A DNA stretch of 64,000 bases from Stanieria cyanosphaera PCC 7437 (GTDB lineage Bacteria > Cyanobacteriota > Cyanobacteriia > Cyanobacteriales > Xenococcaceae): contig NC_019748.1 of NCBI RefSeq assembly GCF_000317575.1, forward strand, positions 2,062,001-2,126,000, written 5' to 3'. Under the pieces are notes generated by a model. It did not search any database, had not been told where the DNA came from, and saw only the letters and a list, made by a program, of their open reading frames with translations. How positions within the stretch are numbered: the first letter of the stretch is position 1; each line of letters opens with the position of its first letter. A program made the translations under genes and the position numbers. Below, in pieces: positions 1 to 7,794 of this stretch.

Positions 1-36
1 AGCAATTATGGCTGGATTTATTGTGTTAGCTGATTC

Positions 37-195
37 TTAATTGACTTTTCGGATCGATCCTCCATGTTGTTTTGCCATAATTTCAGCCATTGGTTCAGAA
101 GGAAATTTTCTTGCTTTTTCTAGAACAGGTTGAAAGTTACCTGAAGAATCTAAATAGTGAGTAAATAAACCAACTTGTTTGTAAACTATCCACAT
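37..195 (-). CDS. small hypothetical protein (52 aa)
   Basis: I do not recognise this protein. The open frame extends further upstream only from a TTG, so I place the start at the ATG whose product begins MWIVYKQVGLFTHYLD. The product is mixed charged/aromatic, with no membrane segment and a basic C-terminus (KQHGGSIRKVN). It lies downstream of psaK on the same strand, beyond the psaK terminator, and no clear Shine-Dalgarno sequence precedes it. It may be a genuine small cyanobacterial protein; a chance frame cannot be excluded. Confidence 0.4.
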   Translation of the reverse strand: MWIVYKQVGLFTHYLDSSGNFQPVLEKARKFPSEPMAEIMAKQHGGSIRKVN

Positions 196-217
196 TATTG
201 ACTGATTTAGCGATCGC

Positions 218-251
218 AAAAAAAAAAATTGGGGCGAGAATGAACTCGCCC
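218..251 (-). terminator. rho-independent terminator of psaK
   Basis: On the minus strand a perfect 7-bp stem (GGGCGAG 5'-TTCATT-3' CTCGCCC; + strand arms at 232-238 and 245-251) is followed directly by AATT and a run of about ten T (the A-run at 218-228 on the + strand). It begins 56 nt past the psaK stop codon, as expected for a strong monocistronic transcript. Confidence 0.9.
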
Positions 252-306
252 TTGAGCAGATCAAAAAGATAAACTTGTTAAAAATTGGGCAATTGCTATG
301 GTTAAT

Positions 307-573
307 TTAGAGAGCGCCTGCATTTGCTAGTCCAAGGATGACTCCTGCGCCCAAAACATGACCAAAACTAGTGGTAGCGAGTAAAGCTGGTACTCCCAAA
401 CCACCGAATAATTCAGGAGAAGGTAAACTTGGACCTGAATTAGGTTTTTGAATCGTAAATTTACCAATAGCGATCGCAATAATATTACAAACAATCATCA
501 CAATAGCTACTTTGGGATTCCAAGCTACTGTAGAAGGTACGTATGCTGCTGCTAATAAAGTTGAATAAACCAA
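307..573 (-). CDS. psaK: photosystem I reaction centre subunit PsaK
   Basis: PsaK is a small two-helix thylakoid protein at the periphery of photosystem I, where it helps bind antenna chlorophyll and interacts with IsiA or phycobilisome partners. The 88-residue product shows the family pattern: short N-terminus ending in VAWNPKVAIVMI, a first hydrophobic helix (about residues 17-40), a polar loop with Gly/Pro (KPNSGPSLPSPELFGG) and a second helix ending GVILGLANAGAL. The start codon is TTG: AGGAG sits 7 nt upstream, and no ATG or GTG in frame fits the family N-terminus. It is transcribed alone, with a terminator downstream. The identification is firm; only the start codon is unusual. Confidence 0.93.
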   Translation of the reverse strand: MVYSTLLAAAYVPSTVAWNPKVAIVMIVCNIIAIAIGKFTIQKPNSGPSLPSPELFGGLGVPALLATTSFGHVLGAGVILGLANAGAL

Positions 574-793
574 ATTGATTTCTCCTGTATAGCTTTATTT
601 TTTATGTCAAATCGAAGATAATTTTAGTCCTTTACTAGACCCTGATATTAATCCGTGTTGCAATATTTAGTAATTAAGTAAAGTTTCTTAGCAATTATTT
701 ATATAATCAGATGCGTTTTAACAAAAATCCTTGCCAAAACCAACTTCGGTTTTAAATTTGATGGTAGTTTATGATTTAATTAAATACGAATAA

Positions 794-1124
794 GGGGCTG
801 TGGCTCAGTAGGATAGAGCAAGCGCCTCCTGAATTATCGGGCATCATGAGGGAAACTTCATGAATGAATGTGGTCAAATTCAAGGAAACCTAAGTCTAGT
901 TAAGATAAGGTAATCTTGAGCCAAGCACTATTATTCCTGGTAGTGAAGGTGCAGAGACTAGTTGTAGGTATCAAACAGGAAAATTTTATTCAGATTTCAA
1001 TGCCTACAACATAAAGGCCACCACCTAAAGGCAAACTGTCTAAGGTGAAGAGATAGTCCAGAGAGTGAGGAAACTCACACCAATCTGAAGCGCTAGGTCG
1101 CCGGTTCAAATCCGGCCAGTCCCG
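794..1124 (+). tRNA. trnR-CCU: tRNA-Arg(CCU), interrupted by a group I intron
   Basis: The two exons (794-830 and 1088-1124, 37 nt each) join to a normal 74-nt tRNA. The acceptor stem pairs GGGGCTG with CAGTCCC and the discriminator is G. The D stem is GCTC/GAGC, the anticodon stem AGCGC/GCGCT, and the T arm GCCGGTTCAAATCCGGC. The anticodon loop reads C-T-CCT-A-A, so the anticodon is CCU and it decodes AGG as arginine. The intron splits the loop between U36 and A37. CCA is not encoded; a T-run follows the gene at once. Without removing the intron the 3' half is easily missed by tRNA finders. Confidence 0.93.
831..1087 (+). ncRNA. group I self-splicing intron (IC3-like), 257 nt, no ORF
   Basis: The insert begins right after U36 of the tRNA and ends in G (1087), the hallmark of group I introns. 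The conserved core is visible in order: a P-like element around AAGGAAACCTAAG, Q (TAATCTTGAGCCAAGC, 911-926), R (GGTGCAGAGACTAG, 948-961) and S (AAGAGATAGTCC, 1048-1059). P8 pairs TTGTAGG with CCTACAA. P9 is GTGAG-GAAA-CTCAC (1065-1078) with a GNRA loop. A possible internal guide is GGGA at 850-853, pairing with exon UCCU through a U.G at the splice site. The core closely resembles the cyanobacterial tRNA-Leu(UAA) intron. There is no homing endonuclease, so the intron is a minimal ribozyme. Confidence 0.92.
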
Positions 1125-1162
1125 TTTTTTTGCTGCTTGTACTCTTGATTTCAACACTAACT

Positions 1163-1723
1163 ATGTCATTAGGTAATGAACCGTCAGAAATTTTAGAACA
1201 ACTTTTGTTTTATAAAGGTCGTAAATTTAATTATGAAGTGATCAAATTACGTTTACCTAATGGAGTAGAAGGAAATTGGGAATGTATTCGTCATCCGGGG
1301 GGTGCTTTAGCTGTACCAGTTACCCGAGAAGGAAAGTTAGTTTTGGTTAGACAATATCGTTTTACTGTGCAAGGAAGATTATTAGAGTTTCCTGCTGGTA
1401 CAGTAGAAAGTTATGAAGATCCAGCAGAAACAATTAAACGAGAGATTGAAGAAGAAACTGGTTATCGTGCAGGCAGTTGGAAGTCTTTAGGAAAGTTTTC
1501 TCTTGCGCCTGGTTATTCTGATGAATATATTTATGCTTTTTTGGCACAGGATTTAGAGAAGTTAGAAATTCCACCTCAACAAGATGAGGATGAAGATATC
1601 GAAGTAGTGTTGATGAGTCCCGAAGAATTAGAAGCAGCAATTTTAGCTGGCGAACCGATTGATGCTAAATCAATTGCTAGTTTTATGATGGCACGTCCTT
1701 ATTTAAAATCAATCATAGATTAG
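1163..1723 (+). CDS. NUDIX hydrolase, ADP-ribose pyrophosphatase type
   Basis: This enzyme hydrolyses nucleoside diphosphates linked to another moiety, most likely ADP-ribose to AMP and ribose 5-phosphate, as a housecleaning step in the cytoplasm. The 186-residue product has a complete Nudix box G-x5-E-x7-REIEEETGY at about residues 79-101, preceded by LLEFPAG and followed by the SPGYSDE-type stretch (here LAPGYSDEYIYAF) typical of the ADP-ribose subfamily. The frame is open from a TTG at 1130, inside the T-run after the tRNA; I start at the first ATG (MSLGNEP). Substrate specificity within the family is inferred from motif context only. Confidence 0.85.
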   Translation: MSLGNEPSEILEQLLFYKGRKFNYEVIKLRLPNGVEGNWECIRHPGGALAVPVTREGKLVLVRQYRFTVQGRLLEFPAGTVESYEDPAETIKREIEEETGYRAGSWKSLGKFSLAPGYSDEYIYAFLAQDLEKLEIPPQQDEDEDIEVVLMSPEELEAAILAGEPIDAKSIASFMMARPYLKSIID

Positions 1724-1742
1724 TTTGTTTTGAACTAATTTG

Positions 1743-1925
1743 TTATTTCTTTTTAAAAGCTTTCCAAGTACCACCATAGCGGTAATTGGGATTATCGTGA
1801 CTCACTTGTTGCCAACATTGAGGACAAACTAATACCCATTCGCCTTCGGGTTGATATTTAATGCGGTAGCGGATGTCGACAAGATGATTGCAGATAGTGC
1901 AAGATTTTAATTTTTTTGAAGACAT
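1743..1925 (-). CDS. small zinc-ribbon-like hypothetical protein
   Basis: The 60-residue product has two CxxC pairs (CTIC near residue 9 and CPQC near residue 35), the spacing of a treble-clef or zinc-ribbon fold, and a basic C-terminus (GTWKAFKKK). I start at the second in-frame methionine, MSSKKLKSC. An upstream TTG would add four residues. Proteins of this kind are common and unnamed in cyanobacteria; the motif suggests metal binding, but the partner or function cannot be read from the sequence. It is convergent with the NUDIX gene and divergent from avtA. Confidence 0.65.
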   Translation of the reverse strand: MSSKKLKSCTICNHLVDIRYRIKYQPEGEWVLVCPQCWQQVSHDNPNYRYGGTWKAFKKK

Positions 1926-2000
1926 TCTCAATAGCAACTACGACTCCAACAACAGTAGAATAGCTCATACATACCTATTGTTATCAAAAGCGATCGCATT

Positions 2001-3302
2001 ATGAACCCTGCACTTTCTCAATTCGGTACTCAGATGTCCCAACTGACTGGAGTTCGGGCAATTATGAAAGATATCATCGAAACTTTGAGAAATAGTAATG
2101 GTAGAAAATTTATTAATCTTAGTGCAGGTAATCCAGTTATTTTGCCAGAAGTAGAACAGTTGTGGCGAGATTGTACTCAAGATTTATTGGCAAGTCAAGA
2201 GTATGGTGAAGTTGTCTGTCGTTATGGTTCTTCTCAAGGATATACTCCTTTAATTGAAGCGGTAGTTAAGGATTTTAATCAACGATATAATTTAAGTTTA
2301 AGCGATCGCAACATTTTAATTACTCCTGGTTCTCAAGCACTGTATCTCTACGCAGCTAATGCTTTTGGGGGACGTACGGTAGAAGGAAATCTTAGGCAAA
2401 TTGTTTTACCTCTCAGTCCTGATTATACGGGTTACGGAGGTGTAACTCTCACTCCTGAAGCTTTGATTGCTTATCAACCTACTCTGGAAATTGACGAATT
2501 CCATCATCGTTTCAAGTATCGTCCTGATTTTAGTCAATTACAAATTACAGATCAAACTGGTTGTGTGATCTTTTCTCGTCCGTGTAATCCAACTGGAAAT
2601 GTTTTAAGCGATGAAGAAGTAAATAAAATTGCAACTTTAGCAGCAGAATACAATACACCAGTATTAATTGATTCTGCTTATGCTTGTCCTTTCCCTGCCT
2701 TAAATTTTGCACCGATGACTCCTCAATTTGGAGATAATATTTTGCACTGCATGAGTTTATCCAAAGCAGGATTACCAGGAGAAAGAATTGGCATTGCTAT
2801 TGGTGAACCAAAATTAATTCAAATTTTAGAATCGTTTCAAACCAATGCTTGTATTCATTCTTCTCGTTACGGACAAGCGATCGCAGCAAGAGCGATTAAT
2901 TCGGGTGCTTTAGCGCAAATTTCAACTGAAATTATTCGTCCTCACTATCAAGATAAAATCGAAGTTTTAGAACAAACTTTAGATGAATATATGCCCTCAA
3001 ATTTGCCTTGGTTTTTACATCGAGGCGAAGGAGCAATTTTTGCTTGGTTATGGTTAAAAGATTTACCAATTAATGATTGGCAATTATATCAAGAATTAAA
3101 AGCAGTAGGAGTAATAGTTGTTCCTGGTAGTACCTTTTTCCCTGGATTACGAGGTAATTGGCAACATAAACATGAATGCGTCAGAATTAGTTTAACTGCA
3201 ACTGAACCCGAAATTACCAAAGCAATGAAACGTTTAGCTCAAGTAGTTGAAAAAGTTTATGTAGCGGTTAATAATTCTCAATTACCTGTTAATAGTTATT
3301 AG
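2001..3302 (+). CDS. avtA: valine--pyruvate aminotransferase
   Basis: This is a PLP-dependent class I/II aminotransferase that exchanges amino groups between valine/2-oxoisovalerate and alanine/pyruvate. The 433-residue length matches the AvtA family. The order of motifs also fits: SAGNPVILPE near residue 41, NILITPGSQALY (105-116), FSRPCNPTGN (191-200), the PLP-contacting Asp in LIDSAYACPFP (about D224) and the Schiff-base lysine K255 in MSLSKAGLPGERIG. The C-terminal RISLT carries the substrate-carboxylate arginine. The start is an ATG directly after a HIP1 site. rimM follows after 13 nt, so the two are probably co-transcribed. Confidence 0.85.
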   Translation: MNPALSQFGTQMSQLTGVRAIMKDIIETLRNSNGRKFINLSAGNPVILPEVEQLWRDCTQDLLASQEYGEVVCRYGSSQGYTPLIEAVVKDFNQRYNLSLSDRNILITPGSQALYLYAANAFGGRTVEGNLRQIVLPLSPDYTGYGGVTLTPEALIAYQPTLEIDEFHHRFKYRPDFSQLQITDQTGCVIFSRPCNPTGNVLSDEEVNKIATLAAEYNTPVLIDSAYACPFPALNFAPMTPQFGDNILHCMSLSKAGLPGERIGIAIGEPKLIQILESFQTNACIHSSRYGQAIAARAINSGALAQISTEIIRPHYQDKIEVLEQTLDEYMPSNLPWFLHRGEGAIFAWLWLKDLPINDWQLYQELKAVGVIVVPGSTFFPGLRGNWQHKHECVRISLTATEPEITKAMKRLAQVVEKVYVAVNNSQLPVNSY

Positions 3303-3315
3303 TAATTAGCGACCA

Positions 3316-3951
3316 ATGAACAATCAAGAATTAAACAATGATTGGTTAGAAATCGGTACAATTGTTGCGCCTCAAGGTTTAAAAGGAGAACTAAGAGTTT
3401 ATCCTAGTTCGGATTTTCCTGAGCGATTTTTAGAACCAGGAATACGTTGGTTACAAGATCCAAAAACAGAAGAAATTGAAGAGATAGATTTACTTCATGG
3501 ACGTTATCTGGCTGGAAAAAATTTATATATTATTACTATTGATGGTGTAGAAGATCGAGAAACTGCCGAATCCTTAAAAGGGTATAAAATCTTAGTCGAA
3601 CAAGGTGATTTACCTGAATTAGCAGAAGATGAATATCATGTTTCTGAATTAATTGGTCTGGAAGTATATCATCAAGAGACTGGGGAAAAAATTGGAGTAG
3701 TAACCGATCTTTTTACAGCAGGAAATGATTTATTAGAAGTTCGACTAGAGCAACAACCAATCCAAACAGAAAAACCTATTCGTGATCTTTCTGAAATTAG
3801 TAGAAGAACTAAACGTAAACAATTCAGACCAAAACCTGTTAAACCTGTAACAATTCTAATTCCTTTTGTGAAAGAAATTGTGACAATTGTAGACTTAGAA
3901 AAGGGCAGACTAGAACTTAATCCTCCTGCGGGCTTGTTAGAAATTTATTAA
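3316..3951 (+). CDS. rimM: ribosome maturation factor RimM
   Basis: RimM binds ribosomal protein S19 and helps mature the 30S head domain of 16S rRNA. The 211-residue product has the N-terminal RimM beta-barrel (LEIGTIVAPQGLKGELRVYPSSDFPERF at about 11-38) and a C-terminal PRC-barrel (LIGLEVYHQETGEKIGVVTDL from about 113, then ILIPFVKEIVTIVDLEKGRLEL). A charged insert (RRTKRKQFRPKPVKP) splits the C-terminal domain; similar inserts occur in cyanobacterial RimM. It lies 13 nt after avtA. A 6-bp inverted repeat (GTTAGA/TCTAAC, 3981-4003) lies in the short gap before the convergent next gene, without a T-tract. Confidence 0.93.
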   Translation: MNNQELNNDWLEIGTIVAPQGLKGELRVYPSSDFPERFLEPGIRWLQDPKTEEIEEIDLLHGRYLAGKNLYIITIDGVEDRETAESLKGYKILVEQGDLPELAEDEYHVSELIGLEVYHQETGEKIGVVTDLFTAGNDLLEVRLEQQPIQTEKPIRDLSEISRRTKRKQFRPKPVKPVTILIPFVKEIVTIVDLEKGRLELNPPAGLLEIY

Positions 3952-4059
3952 AAACAACAAGATAATTCCTTGATCCAAAGGTTAGATTTATAAGTTTTCT
4001 AACTCTAAGGTGGTGTAAGAAAAGATTTTGAGTTTTGAGCAAGTTTAATTTGTTTTGCT

Positions 4060-4416
4060 TTAGTTTGAAGGCATTGGTTTTTCTGGGGTAGATTCAGACT
4101 GCTGTTGTTGTAGCAATCTTTCTTGTTGTAAGCGTTTAAACTCTGAGGCAGAATTTTTGATATTATTTTCTGAATCTTGATTAAATTCATTTAAACTACG
4201 ACCATTACTCAGGTTAGCTCGATGAATTAACTCCAAAGGATTAAAACCACCGTTGCCACTGCCTAAGAAAGGACTTTCTTCATTGGATTGATAACCTTCA
4301 TTGGCGGGATTGTTAGATTGGGCTAAACTCGACTGTGCGATCGCAGTAACTAAGGTTAAACTAATTCCTAAACCAAGAATAGTAGTTAATTGAGTCAATT
4401 TATTTGGGATTAACAT
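4060..4416 (-). CDS. exported hypothetical protein (118 aa)
   Basis: The N-terminus is a signal peptide: MLIPNK, a hydrophobic stretch LTTILGLGISLTLVTAIAQ and a likely cleavage at SLAQ-S near residue 33. The mature part is low in complexity and rich in Asn, Ser, Gln and Glu (LQQERLLQQQQSESTPEKP), with no recognisable domain. It lies downstream of the ABC permease gene on the same strand after about 78 nt and could share that transcript. The pattern of signal peptide plus short Gln/Asn-rich tail is frequent in cyanobacterial periplasmic proteins; no function can be assigned. Confidence 0.7.
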   Translation of the reverse strand: MLIPNKLTQLTTILGLGISLTLVTAIAQSSLAQSNNPANEGYQSNEESPFLGSGNGGFNPLELIHRANLSNGRSLNEFNQDSENNIKNSASEFKRLQQERLLQQQQSESTPEKPMPSN

Positions 4417-4493
4417 AACATACCAGTGAATAAAGAATAAAAGAAGCAGGATGGAGGAGTAAGGAAGTAATAAGGGCTTAAATCTTTGAGTGA

Positions 4494-5378
4494 TTAAGCA
4501 AAACGACGGCGTAATAAAGGTTGAATCATTAACAAAATCAAAGCATCAAAAGCTAGTAAAACTAAAATTACACTGCTAAAACTTAAATCCAACCAAGGGG
4601 TATTCATGACGATACTATTAATGCCCCAATCACCATTAAGATAAACATAACGAATTGGTTCGATCGCATAAGTTAATGGATTGAGACTAGCAATTACTTG
4701 TAACCAATCTGCCATAAAAGTCAAGGGTGCAAGAGCAGTACTAGCGAATAGTAAAGGTAGATTCGTCACAAAGATCACGGCAATCAGTTCAATATGACCG
4801 GGCAAGGCAAAAGCTAAACCTAGACTTAAAGCAGTAACACCCAAAACAATCAAAAAGACAATTAAAGCGATCGCACTTAGTCCAGCAATGCCTGGTAAAC
4901 CCGCACCCAAGAAGGCACTTGCTCCAACAATTACCGCCGTTTGAATAAATGCCAGGGTAATAATATAAATTGTCGAAGCTGCCACAATCGAGTAACGAGA
5001 AGCCAAGGGTGCAACTAATAAGCGATTGAGAAAGCCAAATTCACGGTCAAACATCACGGGTAAACCTGCATTTAATGCCCCAGAAAAGGCAGTAAAAACG
5101 ATTACTCCAGGTGCGAGGAATTTAGCGTAACTGAGGTCGTTACCAAACAATCCTTGAGGGGCTTTGGCAAATAGTGCGCCAAATAATACCAACCACATAA
5201 ACGGTTGAATTACACCAGCCATCAAAGTTGAAGGACGACGTTGCAGTTGAATAAATAGACGTTTGGTTAAAGCTAAAGTTTCTTGAAGAAAATCTCCCCA
5301 AGCATTATTTTGCGCTTCAGATTCCTGAGTGATAGTAGAGATAGGAGCTAGAATTGTCTCAATTTTTCCTGTAACCAT
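4494..5378 (-). CDS. ABC-2 type exporter permease (DrrB-like)
   Basis: This is the membrane half of an ABC exporter of the DrrAB class, which moves hydrophobic compounds or glycolipids across the inner membrane. The product has a cytoplasmic N-terminus (residues 1-45), six hydrophobic segments, and the ABC-2 signature region around NPLTYAIEPIRYVYLNG before the last helix. PTLMAGVIQPFMWLVLFGALF forms the first helix and LAPGVIVFTAFSGALNAGLP the second. I choose the ATG at MVTGKIETI. A TTG 13 codons upstream would start 2 nt past the ATPase stop codon but adds an unlikely extension. The ATPase gene lies immediately upstream. Confidence 0.85.
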   Translation of the reverse strand: MVTGKIETILAPISTITQESEAQNNAWGDFLQETLALTKRLFIQLQRRPSTLMAGVIQPFMWLVLFGALFAKAPQGLFGNDLSYAKFLAPGVIVFTAFSGALNAGLPVMFDREFGFLNRLLVAPLASRYSIVAASTIYIITLAFIQTAVIVGASAFLGAGLPGIAGLSAIALIVFLIVLGVTALSLGLAFALPGHIELIAVIFVTNLPLLFASTALAPLTFMADWLQVIASLNPLTYAIEPIRYVYLNGDWGINSIVMNTPWLDLSFSSVILVLLAFDALILLMIQPLLRRRFA

Positions 5379-5418
5379 ATTATTTAAATTTGTTTGAATT
5401 CCAACACAAATAACCAAA

Positions 5419-6438
5419 TTATTTCATTTGTTGTTTCTTTTCTTTCTTTTCATCTCTTGTTCCTGCTGCTGCTAACTCTGCATCCATCAAAGTTTGTCCT
5501 GTCGCAGCTAAATAAACATCATCTAAACTTGGACGAGATTGCGCCAAACTAAAAGCAGGTAAGTTAACTTGGGCTAAAGATTGTTCAATTTTACTTAGAT
5601 AATTGTCACCAGACTGCACTACAAGATTGAGGGAGTTTCCTTGAGAAGTATTAATAATCACTTCTTCTACAAACGGTAAAGACTCTAAAATATGTTTAGC
5701 TTTGACTGCCTCTTCATCAGGAGTAAATTCCCGAATTCGGAGAGTAACGCGATCGCCACCAATTTTATCTTTCAATTCTGAAGGTGTACCCTCATCAATT
5801 ACGACTCCTTTATCTATGATAGCCAAGCGATCGGCTAAAGCATCAATTTCTTCTAAGTAGTGGCTGGTAATTAAAACTGTTGTTCCAGCTTCTTTTAATT
5901 TACGTAAAAAGTTCCACACTACCATTCGACTTTCGATATCTAAACCAACGGTTGGTTCGTCTAAAACTAAAACTTCTGGTTGATGCAATAATCCTGCTGC
6001 TAAGTCAATGCGTTTACGGATACCACCTGAATATGTCCCAGTTTTTTGCTCGGCGTAGTTCCTTAAACCCAGTATTTCGATCAACTGATTGATTCTTTGT
6101 TTGATAACCTTTTTGGGAAGATGATAAAGTGCAGCTTGCAATTCTAATAATTCTCTGCCTGTTAATACCTTATCAATGGCAACTTCCTGGGCAACATAAC
6201 CTAATCTCCTTCTAGCAGCTTTGGGTTTTTCTATGACAGGAATTCCACTTACCTCAATTCTGCCCCCGTCTGGTTTGGCTAGAGTACACAAACAGCGAAT
6301 AGTGGTGGTTTTTCCTGCTCCATTTGGTCCGAGTAAACCAAAAATTTCTCCTGCTTTAACAGTGAAAGAGATATCTTTTACGGCTAAGACATCCCCGTAG
6401 CTTTTTTGTAAATGTTCAATAATAACGGCAGCAGCCAT
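5419..6438 (-). CDS. ABC exporter ATP-binding subunit (DrrA-like)
   Basis: This ATPase powers the exporter whose permease follows it. The 339-residue product has Walker A GPNGAGKTT (37-45), a Q-loop (VAQEVAIDKVLTG), the signature YSGGIRKRIDLA in place of canonical LSGGQ, Walker B VLVLDEPTVGLD, and the switch His in LITSHYLEEID. After about residue 225 comes the DrrA-type C-terminal extension (VTLRIREFTPDEEAV... to the LDDVYLAATG motif), which separates this family from other ABC ATPases. The transported substrate is not evident from context. Start is ATG. Confidence 0.88.
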   Translation of the reverse strand: MAAAVIIEHLQKSYGDVLAVKDISFTVKAGEIFGLLGPNGAGKTTTIRCLCTLAKPDGGRIEVSGIPVIEKPKAARRRLGYVAQEVAIDKVLTGRELLELQAALYHLPKKVIKQRINQLIEILGLRNYAEQKTGTYSGGIRKRIDLAAGLLHQPEVLVLDEPTVGLDIESRMVVWNFLRKLKEAGTTVLITSHYLEEIDALADRLAIIDKGVVIDEGTPSELKDKIGGDRVTLRIREFTPDEEAVKAKHILESLPFVEEVIINTSQGNSLNLVVQSGDNYLSKIEQSLAQVNLPAFSLAQSRPSLDDVYLAATGQTLMDAELAAAGTRDEKKEKKQQMK

Positions 6439-6529
6439 AGATGTTTTTATACCTAAGATCAGATCTCTTTGTTAATTATTGTAATAGGTTAGTTATCTAG
6501 GGTTGAAACCGAATTCATCCGTTGGAGTG

Positions 6530-7321
6530 TCAAAGCTTATACCTAACATTGCTAATTACAAAGCCACTTTTTGGGATAGTTGGCATTTTTGACAAACTAA
6601 TTGCTAAATTTTGTTCTGGGAGATTATATTCCAAAGCTTGAGTAAGAAAATTCAGCGTGACTTTCATTACTTTGATCGTAATCCATTCTCCCGCACAGCG
6701 ATGATTGGTGTAATAATCTCCTCCTCCTTGGGGAATAAAATTAAACTGACTTCCATTCCAATGACGAAATCGTTCTGGCTCAAAAGCTTCTGGATTTTCC
6801 CATATTTGAGGATCGTGATTAGTGCCGTATAAATCTAGTAACACCTTTCTTCCTTGAGAAAAATGATATCCTTGCCAATCAAAATCTTGACGAACTATAG
6901 CTGCTGTAAAAGGAAAAAACGGATAAAATCGGCGCACTTCTTGAACAAACCACTCATAATATTCGTTTTCTTCGCTATTTGGTAGTTTTTGTTGACATTC
7001 AGGATGTTCGTATAGAGCCAAGGCAGCAAAGGTTATGTATCTAGCGATCGCAACAATCGGTCGTATAATATTGATCAATTCAACAGCAGCAGTATGTTTA
7101 TTGAGTAATTGCCCATCTAAATCTCGATGCCAAGCAATCACGTATGCTGCGCTATCTTCAGGTATTTTTAACTGATTATTACGCACCTGTTCAATAATAT
7201 CTTCAATCCACTTTTCCGATTTTTGTCTGCTTAGTCTTCCTTGCCAATGCTTTAAACCCACCGCTCCCGAAGCATCAATCATTGCCTCTAATTCCTTAGT
7301 TCTTTGTTCTACCTGCGATTC
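6530..7321 (-). pseudogene. C-terminal remnant of a CYP152 (fatty-acid peroxygenase) P450
   Basis: The 250-residue open frame from the ATG at 7282 aligns by eye with roughly residues 170-417 of P450-BSbeta-type peroxygenases, which use H2O2 to hydroxylate fatty acids. Seen are the I-helix region VELINIIRPIVAI with the Arg-Pro pair that binds the fatty-acid carboxylate, an ExxR-type VQEVRRFYPF, LLDLYGTNHDPQIWENPEAF, and the haem loop IPQGGGDYYTNHRCAGEW with its cysteine. Homology continues upstream of the ATG (RTKELEAMIDA) to an in-frame TAA at 7322-7324. The N-terminal 40%, including part of the substrate channel, is absent, and I find no trace of it in any frame up to 7794. I call it a truncated, probably non-functional gene. 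Confidence 0.75.
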
Positions 7322-7794
7322 TTATTAAGATACAACTAAGATACAAACGCGATCGCTCTGGTTGCTGGCAGGGAAAGACAAAGTTATATTTTTACTAATT
7401 TGAGTTGAGCTAAATAGAAGCAAAATTGAGCAAAGATATATGCTGTTAGTAGCTTGAGATTTAATTAATAGGTTAATAGTTTTTCAGTTTCATCTTACTG
7501 GGTTTAAAGATAGTACTCTTCTATCGAAAGTGAGATCAGGGAGTTTAGATTTCGATCAAACTTAATTATCCTTTTATTTGGCTGGAAAAAATGAGATAAA
7601 AATGCGTTTTAAAATGATGTTTAACTATTAAAAAAATTAACGTTAATTTATATTTGTGAGCTTTCACTTTCCTCTGCAAATAAATATTTGATGTCATAAA
7701 TGGGCTTAAAGCTTTAACTTTAGTCAAAAGCGATCGCGCTCCATATTAAATAATCATTTGAATCTTTGCTCCTGATTAATTATTTATTTTTTGG
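7322..7794. other. gene-free gap upstream of the P450 remnant
   Basis: AT-rich with two HIP1 octamers (near 7349 and 7731). I see no credible ORF, tRNA or terminator. It presumably holds the eroded 5' part of the P450 gene and sequence downstream of the kinase gene. Confidence 0.5.

Noticed and set aside
3981-4003. Terminator after rimM
   Set aside because: The 6-bp inverted repeat GTTAGA/TCTAAC has no T-tract and is AT-rich; noted only as weak.
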